Position numbers and translations under genes: made by a program
Notes under the pieces: generated by a model
Database searches by the model: none
Seen by the model: the letters and a program-made list of their open reading frames with translations, nothing else
Told to the model about the DNA's origin: nothing
Part shown: piece after piece, positions 1 through 11,170 of the stretch
Numbering within the stretch: position 1 is the stretch's first letter
How the letters are laid out: the number at the start of each line of letters is the position of its first letter
From: Rhododendron vialii
Lineage: Eukaryota > Streptophyta > Magnoliopsida > Ericales > Ericaceae
Reading direction: 5' to 3'
DNA length: 64,000 bases
NCBI RefSeq assembly: GCF_030253575.1
Contig: NC_080562.1
Location: 26,625,352 to 26,689,351 of the forward strand

Positions 1-269
1 ACTAATTAAATTACATGAGATAATAATCAAGTAATTTGAGGACGGAAGTATCAGCCATAAGGCTTAAACAGCTATGGCTGCAAAATCATATATTTATAGA
101 ATAGCAAAACAACTCAAAGTGTCAGACTCTTAACAGTCCTCTATAACCTTCACATGACTTTCTAAGTGACAGTTGCAATATTATGGATACATGTAAACAT
201 GAAATTGATAGTAAGATCATTGGGTCAAAACAAAGAGAAAGCATATGAAGTGAAGAACAAGACAAAAGA

Positions 270-906
270 ACTTAAGTTGACAATGCTACCATAAGCTGAT
301 TTTCCAGAATGGGGAAGAAAAACGAAACCATAGGATTGTGTGGCATAGATGGTTAACAAATTGGTACCACATGTTCCCAACTAAAGGTTTTGCATATGTG
401 TGCAGCTGTACATTTGTCACTTAGCATTACCCAGATTGGATGGATTCCCAGAAGGCAGCTGTCATGTGAGAACCCTTTAGCGTTCTGATTCCTATAATAA
501 CATGATGTAAGTAACAACAAAATTGAAAAATAATGAATTTTGAGATTGCACAAACAATACATTAGTAACAACCTTCTGAATTAAATTCATACAAAATGAT
601 AACCTCAACTAATGTAAGTCTATTAATGTGCAAGTTCTCACACAAGGGAAGCTCATGCCTGCATGAGCAAGCATCCAAACAAACAAGAGGACTTGTTCGG
701 TTCCAGATTGAGGAGAAATTTTTGATGCTCGGGGCAAATCTTTTCTTGCCAATTTGTTTCTTAATTTACTTACCCATCAAATCAAACATGAAAAAAATGA
801 ATCATTCACTTTCCCAGCTACATGAAATGATTTCATCCTCAAAATGGATACATAATACCCCCAAAATGAAATATTTTAAGATGCTTTGTAACTTCAGTGA
901 GCAGTT

Positions 907-967
<61 letters not shown>

Positions 968-1069
968 TGTGTGTGTTTTTAATAGCTCACAAATATAGCT
1001 CGATTCGAATAAATACAGAGAAAATCAATAAACAGCAAACGTAGAGGACACTACAATCAAATAATAACT
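270..1069. repeat. direct duplication, copy 1 (about 0.8 kb)
   Basis: This block is repeated in the same orientation at 1508-2457. Both copies run through the same landmarks in the same order: a segment beginning GCTACCATAAGCTGATT, one with GGCAGCTGTCA, one with ATACCCCCAAAATG, and a final (GA)n tract followed by AATAGCTCACAAATATAGCTC. The copies differ by scattered substitutions, small indels and a much shorter GA tract in copy 2. Both contain the same possible splice-bounded fragment on the - strand near 420-500 and 1660-1720, so the duplication may include an exon of the unidentified - strand gene. Confidence 0.85.
909..976. repeat. (GA)n/(GT)n microsatellite
   Basis: About 56 bp of uninterrupted GA dinucleotides run into a short GT tract. 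The matching position in the second copy of the duplication (about 2353-2366) has only a few GA units, so the tract expanded or contracted after the duplication. The reading frame through it (repeating Arg-Glu) is an artefact of the repeat. Confidence 0.95.
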
Positions 1070-1159
1070 CCAAAATATGCATCCAGTAATAGAGAGTGGT
1101 ACGTGCGTCATGTTTGTGCACATTATATATATAATATATGGAGAGAGAGAGAGAGAGAC

Positions 1160-4100
1160 CTCTTTTAAAACAGCGTCTAGTTTCCCAATGCCTTGCAACA
1201 GCAGCAATTGTCCTTGCACCTTCAATTGTGTAAACATAGTAGAAGCCATCATTAGGAGAGCCTTCATGTGGGTGTTGTTCGTAATCCTTGGAAACAAAAG
1301 GAACATGGAGCACCCATAGCCCTACAACATAAACTGAATAATCAATAATGCAGTACAATGTATCTCATAATTCCACACTGATACAAAAGAAGCAAACCCC
1401 AGGGATAATATTGATTAATTGAATACCAAACTGAAACTACATGAATTTATCTAAGAATGGTTTGGTAACAATTAAATAATGCTGCCGACCACAGATGCTA
1501 CATGGACTTAAATTGACAAAGCTACCATAAGCTGATTTCCCAGAATGAGGAAGAAAAACGAAACCATAGGATTGTGCGGCATAGATGGCTAACAAATTGG
1601 TACCACATGTTCCAAACTAAAGGTTTTTTGCGTATGTGTGTAGGTGTACATTTGTCACTTACCATTACCCAGATTTGATGGATTCCCAGAAGGCAGCTGT
1701 CACTTAGCGTTCTGATGCCTGTAGTAACATATGTAAGTAACAACAAAATTGAAAAATAATGGTAGTGTTTGGTTGGGAGTTTAGTTTAGTTTAGTTTTGG
1801 TAGTGGGTAGAGAGAGAAATAGAGTAATGATTGAAGATAGGGGTAATGATTGGAGAGAGATAGAGAGAGATGTGAAAGTAATAATTGGAGAAATAGGGTA
1901 ATAATTGGAGAAAGAAGTAGGGTAATGATTGAAAACAAAACTAAAACTAAAACTAAGTTAAGAACCGAACAAAGCGATAAATTTTGATATTGCACAAGCA
2001 GTACATTAGTAACAACCTTCTGAATTAAATTCAAACAAAATGATAAGCTCAACTAATGTAAGTCTATTAACGCGCCAGTTCTCTCACAAGGGAAGCTCAA
2101 ACCTCGCATGAGCAAGCATCCAAACAAACAAAGGGACTTGTTCAATCCAGTTTGAGGAGAAAATTTTGATGCTTAGGAAAATCTTTCCTAGCGATTTGTT
2201 TCTTAATTTACTTACCCATCAAATCAAACATGAAAAAAATGAATCATTCACTTTCCCAGCTATATGAAATGACTTCATCCTCAAAATGGATACATAATAC
2301 CCCCAAAATGGAATATTTTAAGATGCTTTGTAACTTCAGTGAGCAGTTTGGATAGAGAGAGAGAGTTTTTAATAGCTCACAAATATAGCTCAATTCGACT
2401 AAATACAGAGAAAATCAAAAAATAACTAACATAGAGGACACTATAATCGAATAATAACGTAGGCACGACGCAACACGTTCTGAGTACAACTAAACTGAAC
2501 CACCCTTTCCTATACTGCTGACCAATGAACACAACTTCTCCATTAAATCCTTTTTCTCGGGGTAAAAAAGTTCTAACATGATCCATCTACTCAGTTTCAG
2601 AAAGTGAACTATGAAAAAATACAACTGTAGTCATATCACATCCATCTACTCAAGATACAAACCAGTCTTAAACCTACCGGAGAAGTAAAAGTACGCCTAC
2701 ACATTCCATTCAATCACATCCCATGAAATCAAACTGCTTACCATTGACAACCTTCCAGCAAGCATGTTTAGGGAACATATTGGTGACTTCCGGTCACCTG
2801 AAAGAAAAACTAAGCAAGTATCAACATGCGTCATAAGAATGGACCACGGTAAAAAACAATTCAAATAGAATTTGGTATTCATTTACAGACATGCATGGTG
2901 TTCAAGTATCTAGTAAATGAATATTTAGATGCCAATTTTTGAAATCGGTAAAGCGCATGAAACCTAAGCTTCTGTGCATGTCCATATCTCATTCATGTGT
3001 ACCCATCACATTAAGGAGTACTATCCATTGTTGCTTGGACTGCAACTCTGGGTTTTGTCACAGGCCCTCGGAGTGGCACTAAAAATGATGTACCCTATGT
3101 TTTATTGGAGGAACTAAAGGAATAATAAATTTAACTTTAAAAAATACTTAAGATCCAAATAAGACCATTACAAACATTATTATCTAAAACACTTTATTAA
3201 CCAATTAACTGTTGTCGTTTAGCACCATATTCATCTCCACCAAAGCGAATGAAACAAAAATAGGAAATGATGGCAACAAAACCAATATATTTAAGTATTA
3301 CCAAAAATAAAGGACAATAGTAAATCCATTGACATTATTGCAGTGAGAATTTAAGTCTAAAACAAAAGAGTTTTTCGTTACCTGGATTTTTATCCTTAGA
3401 GATTCGATTTGGCCTTATCCCCGTGTTTTCTTCCAATCTTTTGAGCTAAAAACTCAAAAAAAAAGAAAGTTTAGGATTTATGAGGGCAAGTTATCAGCAC
3501 TTCATCACAAAACCATGTTCAAATGGTAGAAATGTCTAGACTCTAGAGTGTTCAAAAGACACAATTCCATAACATCAATATCCTAGAAATATATTAAGCC
3601 ACATCAATCAACGAAGGAAACAAATCTGAGGAAGGGAGCTCTACCTTTTCAACTCAGATGTCCTTGCAGCCTCCTACATTCATCCAATGTTGGGCTTTCA
3701 GTCAAACACCTAGTAGGCGCCTTCGTCCAATGGTTTTGCCTATCTTCTTCTTTAACCATTGGTGAAACAAATACACAAGCAAAGGTAAGTCACAGCAGAA
3801 TTATGAAAAGAAAAAAAAAAAAAACTGTTCTTAGGGGTATCGAAATAGCTTTGCTGTGTTTGGTTCGCTTCTCAAAAAGAATTTTTTAAAACTTTTCCAA
3901 GATTTTCCTACTTCTAATATTTCTTTCTATCTCTCTACTTATTATTCCTACTATTTTTCAAAAAGCTTTTCAAAAAACAAACCAAACTTTGCCAGTACAT
4001 ATACATAAATACGCATATAATGAGATTAAATTCTTTATAGAGTTAATTGTGATCGGTCATAATTGAAAACAGATCTTAGTCATTGATTGCGCGATTAAAC

Positions 4101-7100
4101 GTCTGAGATTGGTTGGTACTGTAAACAGGCTATTTACAGTACTTTCGTAAATAAGACAGTCTCTTTATAATTTTGACCCGCAATACATTTTTTTACACAT
4201 CTAAGGACAAAATAGCCGTTCAAAAAAAAAGAGCAAAATAATAAATTTAAATAAATAAAACAAAAAAAAGTGTAAAAATCATTTTCGTTTCCGATTTCCA
4301 TTTATACTTTTCACCAAAATTTAAACTCTCAATGCACTGCTTTTTTCAAAAACTCTCAATGCACATTCCACTGTTTTCAGAACACTTTCACGTGTCATTT
4401 TCACTTAGATCGAAGCAATAAAGTTTTAAAACAAATTAGGCACGGGCACCTGCAGGTCCTATGCTCCTAAAAAAAGTTCATATCTACCCAAAAAAGCTTA
4501 AACTAATAAACGTGAGATCTCAATACTCTATGGTCTCGTTTGATAACAGTAATAGATGGATAGGATTCGTAAGAAGATGAGATTATGATTGGGATTTGTA
4601 ATGAAAAATGATTGATAATGAGTATGTCTGTTTGAGATGTGATTAGATGATAGGATTATTAATATCATGTTTATTGGAGATGGGATTAGATGATAAGATT
4701 TGATTGATAGAAGAAATTGGTAATGAGAAAGAGTTGGTAATGATAAGAGATTGGGATTGGACTATGAATACCAAGTCCCAGGGGATATTCCTAATACCCC
4801 CTATTGGCCGGCTTGGACATACCAATGGACTAATAGTCCGGATCTTTTTTTGTTACCTAACAGAATATTAATACTCGCATGGGATTAATACTCCAATCCC
4901 AACCCTCAAACCTCTTATCAAACGGGGCCTATAAGTGACACACTAATATTCTTGTTAAGAAACATATTTCGAATGGCAAAAAAAACAAAAACAAAAAAAC
5001 ATATTTTGCACTGGAGTTCGAAACGTGTGTGAGAGAGAATACCAAAACTAATAGTGATAAATAAAAAATGAAACTGCCAAAGCTATTAGCGAAAAATATA
5101 GTTTCATTTTTCCACATCGAAACATATACTGTAGTAACGTATACATTAATCTACAAGAAACCCAAATTATTGGAGTACCAAACGATACCTGTTGTACCAC
5201 AGAGTGCCTAAACTAATAGCGATAAATAAGAAACATGACATCCAAAACTTTTCCAGACAAGTGCCACGAGAGAGAGAGAATGAAACCCGAAAAACACTAA
5301 AAAAAAAAGTTTTTTTTGGGATAAAAGTGGTTATTTTTTAAAATATTTGGATAAAAGTAATTTTTTTTTAACTTTTCCAATTCGAATCAATAATCCACAA
5401 AAATTTGAATAAGGACAAAACGTGTTGATGGATTGTCAACTTTTTATCTTAATTTTTAGATTAACCTTTCATCTCGTTGAGAAGAATGAAATAAAAAATA
5501 TAAACCGATGTTAAAAAAATTCACATATGACTACACTAAAGAAAAAAAGATACTACTCCCTCCGCTCATTATTTAGAGTCCGGTATTCCATTTTTGGGTT
5601 GTCCCTTGATAAGTATCCATTTTATAAAGTTAGTGGGTAAAAATTAGTGTATTGTTTATTTTGTCCCTAAAAGTATATTCCATTTTGAAAAGTTAATGAG
5701 TAAAAATGTCGTGATGATGGGTAAATAGGGAGAGTAGAGAAAAAAATTGATGTGAAAGATATAATGATAATGTCTTTTTAATAAGTTTGAGATATAAAGC
5801 AGGACACTTAAAAAGGGATGGAGGGAGTACAAGTTATTCGCATTTTTTCAGCTTTAGTTAAGTGTAGGTGGAGTACTTTTTAGACTCATCTCGTCAAGAC
5901 GAATAGACAATCCAAAAAGTATAATGTAAATTCAACAAATATTCAGAAAAGACGAAATAAATACCAATATTATTTTTTTTTAGAAAGAACATGGCCTATA
6001 TTTTTCGATGCAGTTCTATGCATTCGGTTGTACTATCTTAATTGATATCAATGAAGTTTCTCATTTCTAAAACACAAAACTCCGAAACTTCCCCAGAAAA
6101 GTGGAGAGAGAGAGAGAGAAATGAAACCAGGAAAAAAGATTTCGAAAACAACAACCACACTGGGCACTTGTGATTGCAGAGAGATACCTGGAGCATTTAG
6201 CAGAGGTCAATGATCAGGTGGTCAGGCCGCAAATATGAGCTAAGATTGATGTATTCGTGGAGGGAGTTCAAGAAGGAGGAGTCGATGGACCAAGGGAACT
6301 GCACAAACAAATAATTAGAGAAAGAGAGAGAGAAATAGAAAAAGTATTTCACCAGGAGCAAAATAGTTTAGATGTACCACGAAGCTAAACCCTCCCCGGA
6401 AGATAGTTTAGATGTGGAAGAGCATATGGGAAGAACAAAACGTCCGCGCCGGTGATGCCATCTTCGTTATCAAGAAACCCCAACCAAAGAGGTAAAAGAC
6501 ACCTCACCTCTTGAGCCACGGGGTGAGAGAAGAGCCGGAGAAAGTTTGGGGGAGAGATAGATGATTGAAACTTTCAAATTTGAAATTGCAAGATAGTGCG
6601 AAGCGTGTTTGGGGTAGTAAAACAAAAGTGATATAGAGATCGAGAGGAAAGAGGCGTGCTTTGGAAGAGAGAGAGAGAGAGAGAGATTATGGCCAATCCA
6701 ATCTTGGCCGTTGGGTCAGTGGTGCTAAATGTCAACCACTAGATACATATAAGAGTTTTGTTGACCTGTGCAGAGTTTTGAAAACACTGAGCTCCCTTAT
6801 GGCCAACCATATAAAAGGCTGCATTATGAATGGGAACTACCATCTCGTTTCATCACTACTTGGAACAAAACAAGACTAATAAAAGAAAAAAGTTAACCAC
6901 CTAATTGTACAGGTTTTTCCAGCAAAACAAAACTACATATTTAAGAGATAAAAGTCTCATCTCATCTATTCATACAACATTCAAGCTATTTTGAGCCTAA
7001 TTGAGAAATTTAACCTATGGAGAACCCCATTGCTAAGCCTAGTGTTATTTATAGTTTTACACCTATTTTTTCATATTTGCTTATTTTCCTTTTAGTTGTT

Positions 7101-7500
7101 TCTATAATAAAAAAAATGTATTATCATGGAAACCAAAAAGACTGGTGCAGAAATTTCATTGAAAACCAAAAAAAAAATCCTGTGGTGAAAAGGAGTGACG
7201 TTTGGAGAGGAAAAAAAAAAGATTTTTTGAACCCTATTTGCTTAGAAAACCCAAACTATCGGAAGGACCAACATTTTGCGAACCCAAGTTCGATAGACTA
7301 AAAGGAAAAGATGAGTCACAAAACACAATCAAAGGGGGAAGAAAATGTAACACTACCATTTCAGATCAGCCAAAACAAAGGACAAAGATGGGTTTGAAAT
7401 CGGTTACCTTAAGACCCTCCTTGTCACTCCGGTTGAGTTCGAAAGAGCATGTTGTGGTTGTGGTTGTGGTTATGGTTATGCTATCACAAATTCCCAGTAC
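1160..7500 (-). CDS. candidate multi-exon gene, unidentified
   Basis: I do not recognise the product. Four splice-bounded open segments are visible on the - strand. 7408-7500 (93 bp) has acceptor TTTATACAG, donor CTTAAG|GTAACC, and ends with CSFELNRSDKEGLK. 3382-3445 (64 bp) encodes LKRLEENTGIRPNRISKD and ends CCAG|GTAACG. 2742-2797 (56 bp) has acceptor TTTCTTTCAG, encodes DRKSPICSLNMLAGRLSM and ends at GTAAGC. 1160-1321 (162 bp) contains DYEQHPHEGSPNDGFYYVYT and ARTIAAVARHWETRR. The 64 bp and 56 bp exons join in phase (CCA G|GT GAC), and the first segment also ends in phase with the second. A further acceptor-bounded segment near 6205-6300 meets a stop. The duplicated blocks 270-1069 and 1508-2457 may hold more exons. 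Start and end are not seen, so this could be a pseudogene or continue beyond position 1. Confidence 0.35.
1508..2457. repeat. direct duplication, copy 2 (about 0.95 kb)
   Basis: Second copy of the block at 270-1069. It is longer mainly because of an insertion of about 215 bp at 1761-1976 that copy 1 lacks. Copy 2 also lost part of the AAGGGTTCTCACATG segment present in copy 1 near 470-480. The 438 bp between the copies (1070-1507) is not repeated and holds a candidate - strand exon. Confidence 0.85.
1761..1976. mobile_element. MITE-like insertion in duplication copy 2
   Basis: This 216 bp segment interrupts copy 2, while copy 1 reads straight through (AAAAATAATGAATTTTG). Its ends are loosely inverted: TGGTAGTGTTTGGTTGG on the left and CCGAACAAAGCGA on the right. 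The interior is a low-complexity mix of TTAGTTTAG, GGTAATGATTGGAGA and AACTAAAACTAA. A TAA flank can be read on both sides, which would fit a PIF/Tourist-type element, but the terminal match is imperfect and the class is uncertain. Confidence 0.6.
3850..3990. mobile_element. short MITE-like inverted-repeat element
   Basis: The left end GTGTTTGGTTCGCTTCTCAAAAA is mirrored by TTTTTCAAAAAGCTTTTCAAAAAACAAACC on the right, with an AT-rich interior of about 60 bp. Terminal GTTTGGTT / AACCAAAC motifs are common in plant hAT and PIF MITEs. The boundaries and target duplication are not clear. Confidence 0.4.
4532..4929. mobile_element. 398 bp MITE with 15 bp terminal inverted repeats
   Basis: The ends are GGTCTCGTTTGATAA and TTATCAAACGGGGCC, flanked by TAT on each side. 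The interior is rich in GGGATT and GGTAATGA repeats and has no coding capacity. The size, inverted ends and 3 bp flanks suggest a PIF/Harbinger-like MITE, although the usual target is TWA rather than TAT. Possible relatives of its interior occur near 29,900-30,060 and 55,430-55,535. Confidence 0.65.
5556..5827. mobile_element. Stowaway-type MITE (Tc1/mariner)
   Basis: The element begins CTCCCTCCGCTCATT and ends GGATGGAGGGAG, and is flanked by TA on both sides. CTCCCTCCGT-type ends with a TA target duplication are diagnostic of Stowaway MITEs. At 272 bp it is a usual size for the family, with an AT-rich non-coding interior. Confidence 0.85.
5990..6080 (+). mobile_element. possible LINE 3' tail
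   Basis: The string ending ATTGATATCAATGAAGTTTC followed by an A-rich run resembles the 3' end of plant L1 LINEs. There is no coding sequence upstream to confirm it. Confidence 0.3.
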
Positions 7501-8200
7501 CTGTATAAAGAAAATCCAAAATTCCAAATCCAATCAGTTTCTAAATGGATTTTCGAAGTCATCAAGGAACAAATGGCTATGTATGCAGTCTCATATTGGC
7601 AACTGAATAGAATGGGTGCTGTTAACGGCTGGGACAGAGGAATGAACCCTAAATCAAATAATCCCACCATGTATGAAGATTTCTTACCCCTACAGCACAT
7701 GGGCCAAAAAATGTCCTGCCACCAACCTACCTGAACCTGTCGTAAAAGGAAAGGACAACATGATTAGGTACCATTTTTGTTTAATACATTTGTGCTTGCT
7801 TTGGTAACTTAGAAGAAAATAGTAGTTTAGCTTTCAGGAGCACGTGAAGTGGTTCTATTCTAAGTACCTCTTCAAGCTAAATAAACAATGGCAAGGGGAC
7901 TTTAAAAGTAAAAACTGAGAAACACCCATACTGTGGGGGAAAACATGAACATTCAAGGCAAGAGTAACATAAATACTTTGACATCAAAAGATAGAGGGAA
8001 AACAAATAACGGATTAGATGTGATCTACCACATAATCATACCAGAAACAAAACAATTAACAAAAAGCTGAAGGAAAAAAAAAACTAAAATTAGATGTGAT
8101 CTACCAAAATGTACAGATACAGCAGATATGTATAAGCCCTCAAAAAAACATAACCTTTCATTACCTATCCAAAACCCTTGGAGTCGGGATTCCACAACAT
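6081..8200. other. intergenic or intronic DNA with no confident gene
   Basis: Apart from the candidate - strand exon at 7408-7500 and a stop-interrupted - strand segment near 6205-6300, nothing convincing is seen. GA-rich patches occur at 6105-6120 and 6666-6686. The open frames at 6661-6879 and 7017-7606 are low-complexity or lysine-rich and look accidental. Confidence 0.5.
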
Positions 8201-8202
8201 AC

Positions 8203-8472
8203 TCAAAGATCTTTCCACCTAGGGCTCATCACTGGCGACACGGGAAACTGCTGAAACCCTAATTGACCAGCTGCCTTCGACGGCGAAAACAGCAGGCTGG
8301 AGGACAATGGAGGGTACGAGGACTGCGGGTGACGGGAAGCAACCGCATGGCAGCGGCAATGACGGGAACAGGAAGCGATTGACCCACGGAGGCCTGTGGC
8401 GGAGGAAGCAGTGGCTGTTGTTGAGAGAGAGATCCCAAAATCAAAATAGAGTTTGCCGGCAGCCGGACCCAT
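8203..8472 (-). CDS. short Ser/Ala-rich reading frame, possible first exon
   Basis: An 89-codon frame starts MGPAAGKLYFDFGISLS in a good plant initiation context (ACCATGG), preceded on the - strand by a CT-rich leader. The middle is Ser/Cys/His-rich and low in complexity. A donor-like CCCTAG|GTGGAAAG near the end would make it a first exon. I do not recognise the product and no phase-compatible second exon was found, so it may be a 5' leader or a chance frame. Confidence 0.3.
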   Translation of the reverse strand: MGPAAGKLYFDFGISLSTTATASSATGLRGSIASCSRHCRCHAVASRHPQSSYPPLSSSLLFSPSKAAGQLGFQQFPVSPVMSPRWKDL

Positions 8473-9046
8473 GGTAGGGTTGATACGGCTTGGAGACAGA
8501 GAGAGGTTTTTGAAATTCCTGAATCAAGCTTGGCTGAATCAAATCAACAATCAATATTCCTGAAATAATTATAATAGTTAATAATCAGAAACCCTAAGTC
8601 TGTAAATCAAATACAAACATCAACAATATAATTAGAAGCCTTAAATACTTATATTCCCTGAAACCCTTATTCGAAAGAGAAAGAGAAAGAGAGACGACAC
8701 GACACGACCACGACGGCGTTCCGAAAGGTCTTCTTCTTCTTCTTCTTCTTGTAGGTTCAATTCAAATTCGGAAAGCTCTTCAAGAAGATGTTCAACAATA
8801 CACAGAAATTCTTAAGGAAAAAAAAAAAAAAACCTTGGTCTGACCCGAACTCGTTGTCCGTAGTAGAAGCGAATACTCCTAGTTAGGTTCGGCGGTGGTG
8901 GTGTGCGGTGCTTGTGAAGAAGGGTGGTGGCGACAAAACCCTAGAAAACATCTTCGGTTACGGGAGACGAATTCAAATCCGAAACAACGGCGGCATTGCG
9001 CCGGCTCAATCTTCATGATCAATCCGACGGGCTAGAGTCGTTGGAT

Positions 9047-9283
9047 TCACAGACAGGAACGATGGAGACAAGGGGATTGACGAGGTGTTAGGTGGGGAAG
9101 AGGGGCTTGGTTAGGGCTGGGTTGGCGGCGCCGGCGGCGGTTGTGAGGGACTTTGGAGGCGGCGGATTTGGAAGGGAGGGTGCGGAGTGGAGAGGAGTCG
9201 GGGGAGGAGTGGCCGGAGGCGGTGGAACTAGGGTTTGGTATTGACTTGTCTGGTTGCTGGAGGTGGTGGTCGTCATCGTCCAT
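9047..9283 (-). CDS. short Asp/His/Pro/Ser-rich reading frame
   Basis: A 78-residue frame starts MDDDDHHLQQPDKSIPNPSS and has a basic stretch (NRRRRRQPSP). An overlapping frame is also open and proline-rich. The composition resembles the disordered N-terminus of many plant regulatory proteins, and the GC content is higher than in the flanks. No domain is recognised. It could be a first exon lost from its gene or the leader of the - strand candidate gene further left. Confidence 0.3.
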   Translation of the reverse strand: MDDDDHHLQQPDKSIPNPSSTASGHSSPDSSPLRTLPSKSAASKVPHNRRRRRQPSPNQAPLPHLTPRQSPCLHRSCL

Positions 9284-10514
9284 GGCGTTGTGATTGTTCG
9301 AATGGGGGAGGGTGGGAGAAGAGAACGATGGAGATAAGGTTTGAGTCTGAGATTGTCGAGACTTGAGAGAGAAGAAAAGGCGGGTTCGACCGTTGTGGGT
9401 TTTGATGAATCCAGAGGCGGTGATTCTGTTTGTGTTTGAGCAATTTGAAATTTGCACTTCACTACTTGTACTTTCTGTTATAACACGCAAGAAACTCTCT
9501 GTACAAAAAGTTAATTTTAAATTTAAATGAAATGATATACAGTGAGAGCCCGTTTTAGAAACGAAATAAGAACTTATTTTTTGTGTAATAAGAAGGTTTG
9601 TTTCTGAAAATAAGAAAGCTGCTACTTATTTTGGAAGGATTTATATAGGTACCGACCGGCAGGGGAGGGAAATCGTACCACCGGACAGCCGATTCGAGCC
9701 GTCCAAAAATTCTATAAAAAAAAACGAGGGGCCCCTCCGGGGGAATCAACAGCATCCGAAGTGTGTAGGGTGTTTGATCCAAGCACCCCTTTTCCATGTA
9801 GGGTGCTTGATCATATATATACGGAAAATGGGTGCTCGGATCAAGCAACCTACACACCTCGGATGCCGTTGATTTCTCTAACGGGCCCCCTCTTTTTTTT
9901 TTTTAGAATTTTTGGACGGCTCGGATCGGCCGTCCAGTGGCCGGATACGGCCCGGCATGGCCGTCGGTACGATTTCCCTCCGCCGGCACCCATTATCATA
10001 GTAACAGTCTTATTTTTTGTATAAGGTGTCACATCCTCGAAATTAAACATAATTATAAATGATTTACATAATAAAAATACTCACAAATATCCGTACGGTA
10101 CCCTAAAGATCACTGTGTTCTCATTCCTTTAGTTACACTTTCAAGTCAAAAGAATTACAATCTAAGTTACAAATACATCTTTCAAAATAAATTTACAAAG
10201 ATGAATAAGTAACTCCTTCGGTTAGCTTTCAAAATAATGTCCACATTCCAAGCACGCCAAGCAATGCAAGCTATGGTTCCGGGTTAGCACCTGAAAATAA
10301 TATAAGACTTGAGCTACACTAGCCCAGTAGAAAAGTCTACGCAAACTCTATATGCAAATGAGCGAGACGAATGAACGAATGATGGAAAAATCAAGACAAC
10401 GGAGGAAGCACAATTATCATGAACGAGTGTCCCAAAATCTCCGATATTTCTTTTATTCAACCCATAAATCATACCGTCCAATTTATGTCTCAACATGTCA
10501 TGTTGTTTATGTGT

Positions 10515-10684
10515 CTGAGCCGAAGCTCCTGCCGGGCTAATTTTGGGACCCTGATATCCCCTGCCAAGCACCCACTTTAAAGGTTAGGCCTTGAGTAATT
10601 ATTTTGAGCATTAGCTCCTGCCAGGCTAATTATGGAACCCTGATATCCCCTGTCAGGCACCCATCCGTCGATGGGCCCTGAGTA
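10515..10684. repeat. tandem pair of about 85 bp inside the solo LTR
   Basis: Two adjacent units share GCTCCTGCC(G/A)GGCTAATT and CCCTGATATCCCCTG. They diverge at a number of sites, so the duplication is probably old and part of the LTR family. Confidence 0.75.
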
Positions 10685-10937
10685 TTCGCGCGTCATTCAC
10701 ATTCTAAAATGTACCGTCCGTACCAACATCGTGCAAGAAGCTCGTACTTATCGTTTCACAGTTTCACAAATTTGACCACATTATAAATATATTTCGTGTA
10801 CCATTGACCAAAAGACATGCATGATTGTCCAACTCTTATTATTTATGTATATAATAATCATACAACCCATGGAAATATATACTTTGAAAAGAAATGGAAC
10901 TTCAGTGCACGGAAGATTCTGACATGTTGACTGGTGA

Positions 10938-11170
10938 CCTACTGGTAGGGTACGGGAGGTACCGGTAGGAGTTAAGAAAATTTCCAAGGTTCTACAGGTA
11001 GGGATCAAGTCCTACCGGTACAAAAATTGATCAGAAAAGCCACCATTTTGCACGAGGAAAAATTTGAGACAGGCTACCGGTGAGAGAAAAGTTCTACCGG
11101 TAGGAAGCTAATTTTCTGGCAACACGACAACGTTCTACCGGTAGAAAGGACGGACCTACCGATAGGAATC
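10938..11170. repeat. cluster of CTACCGGTAG-type palindromic motifs in the LTR
   Basis: Within about 230 bp there are eight variants of the palindrome CCTACCGGTAGG: CTACTGGTAGGG, GGTACCGGTAGG, CTACAGGTAGGG, CCTACCGGTAC, GCTACCGGTGAG, TCTACCGGTAGG, TCTACCGGTAGA and CCTACCGATAGG. The spacing is irregular, so this is not a simple tandem repeat. Confidence 0.75.

Noticed and set aside
596..982. Open frame of 128 codons with a long Arg-Glu repeat
   Set aside because: The repeat is a translated GA microsatellite and the rest has no protein-like features; the duplicated copy at about 2040-2370 does not keep the frame.
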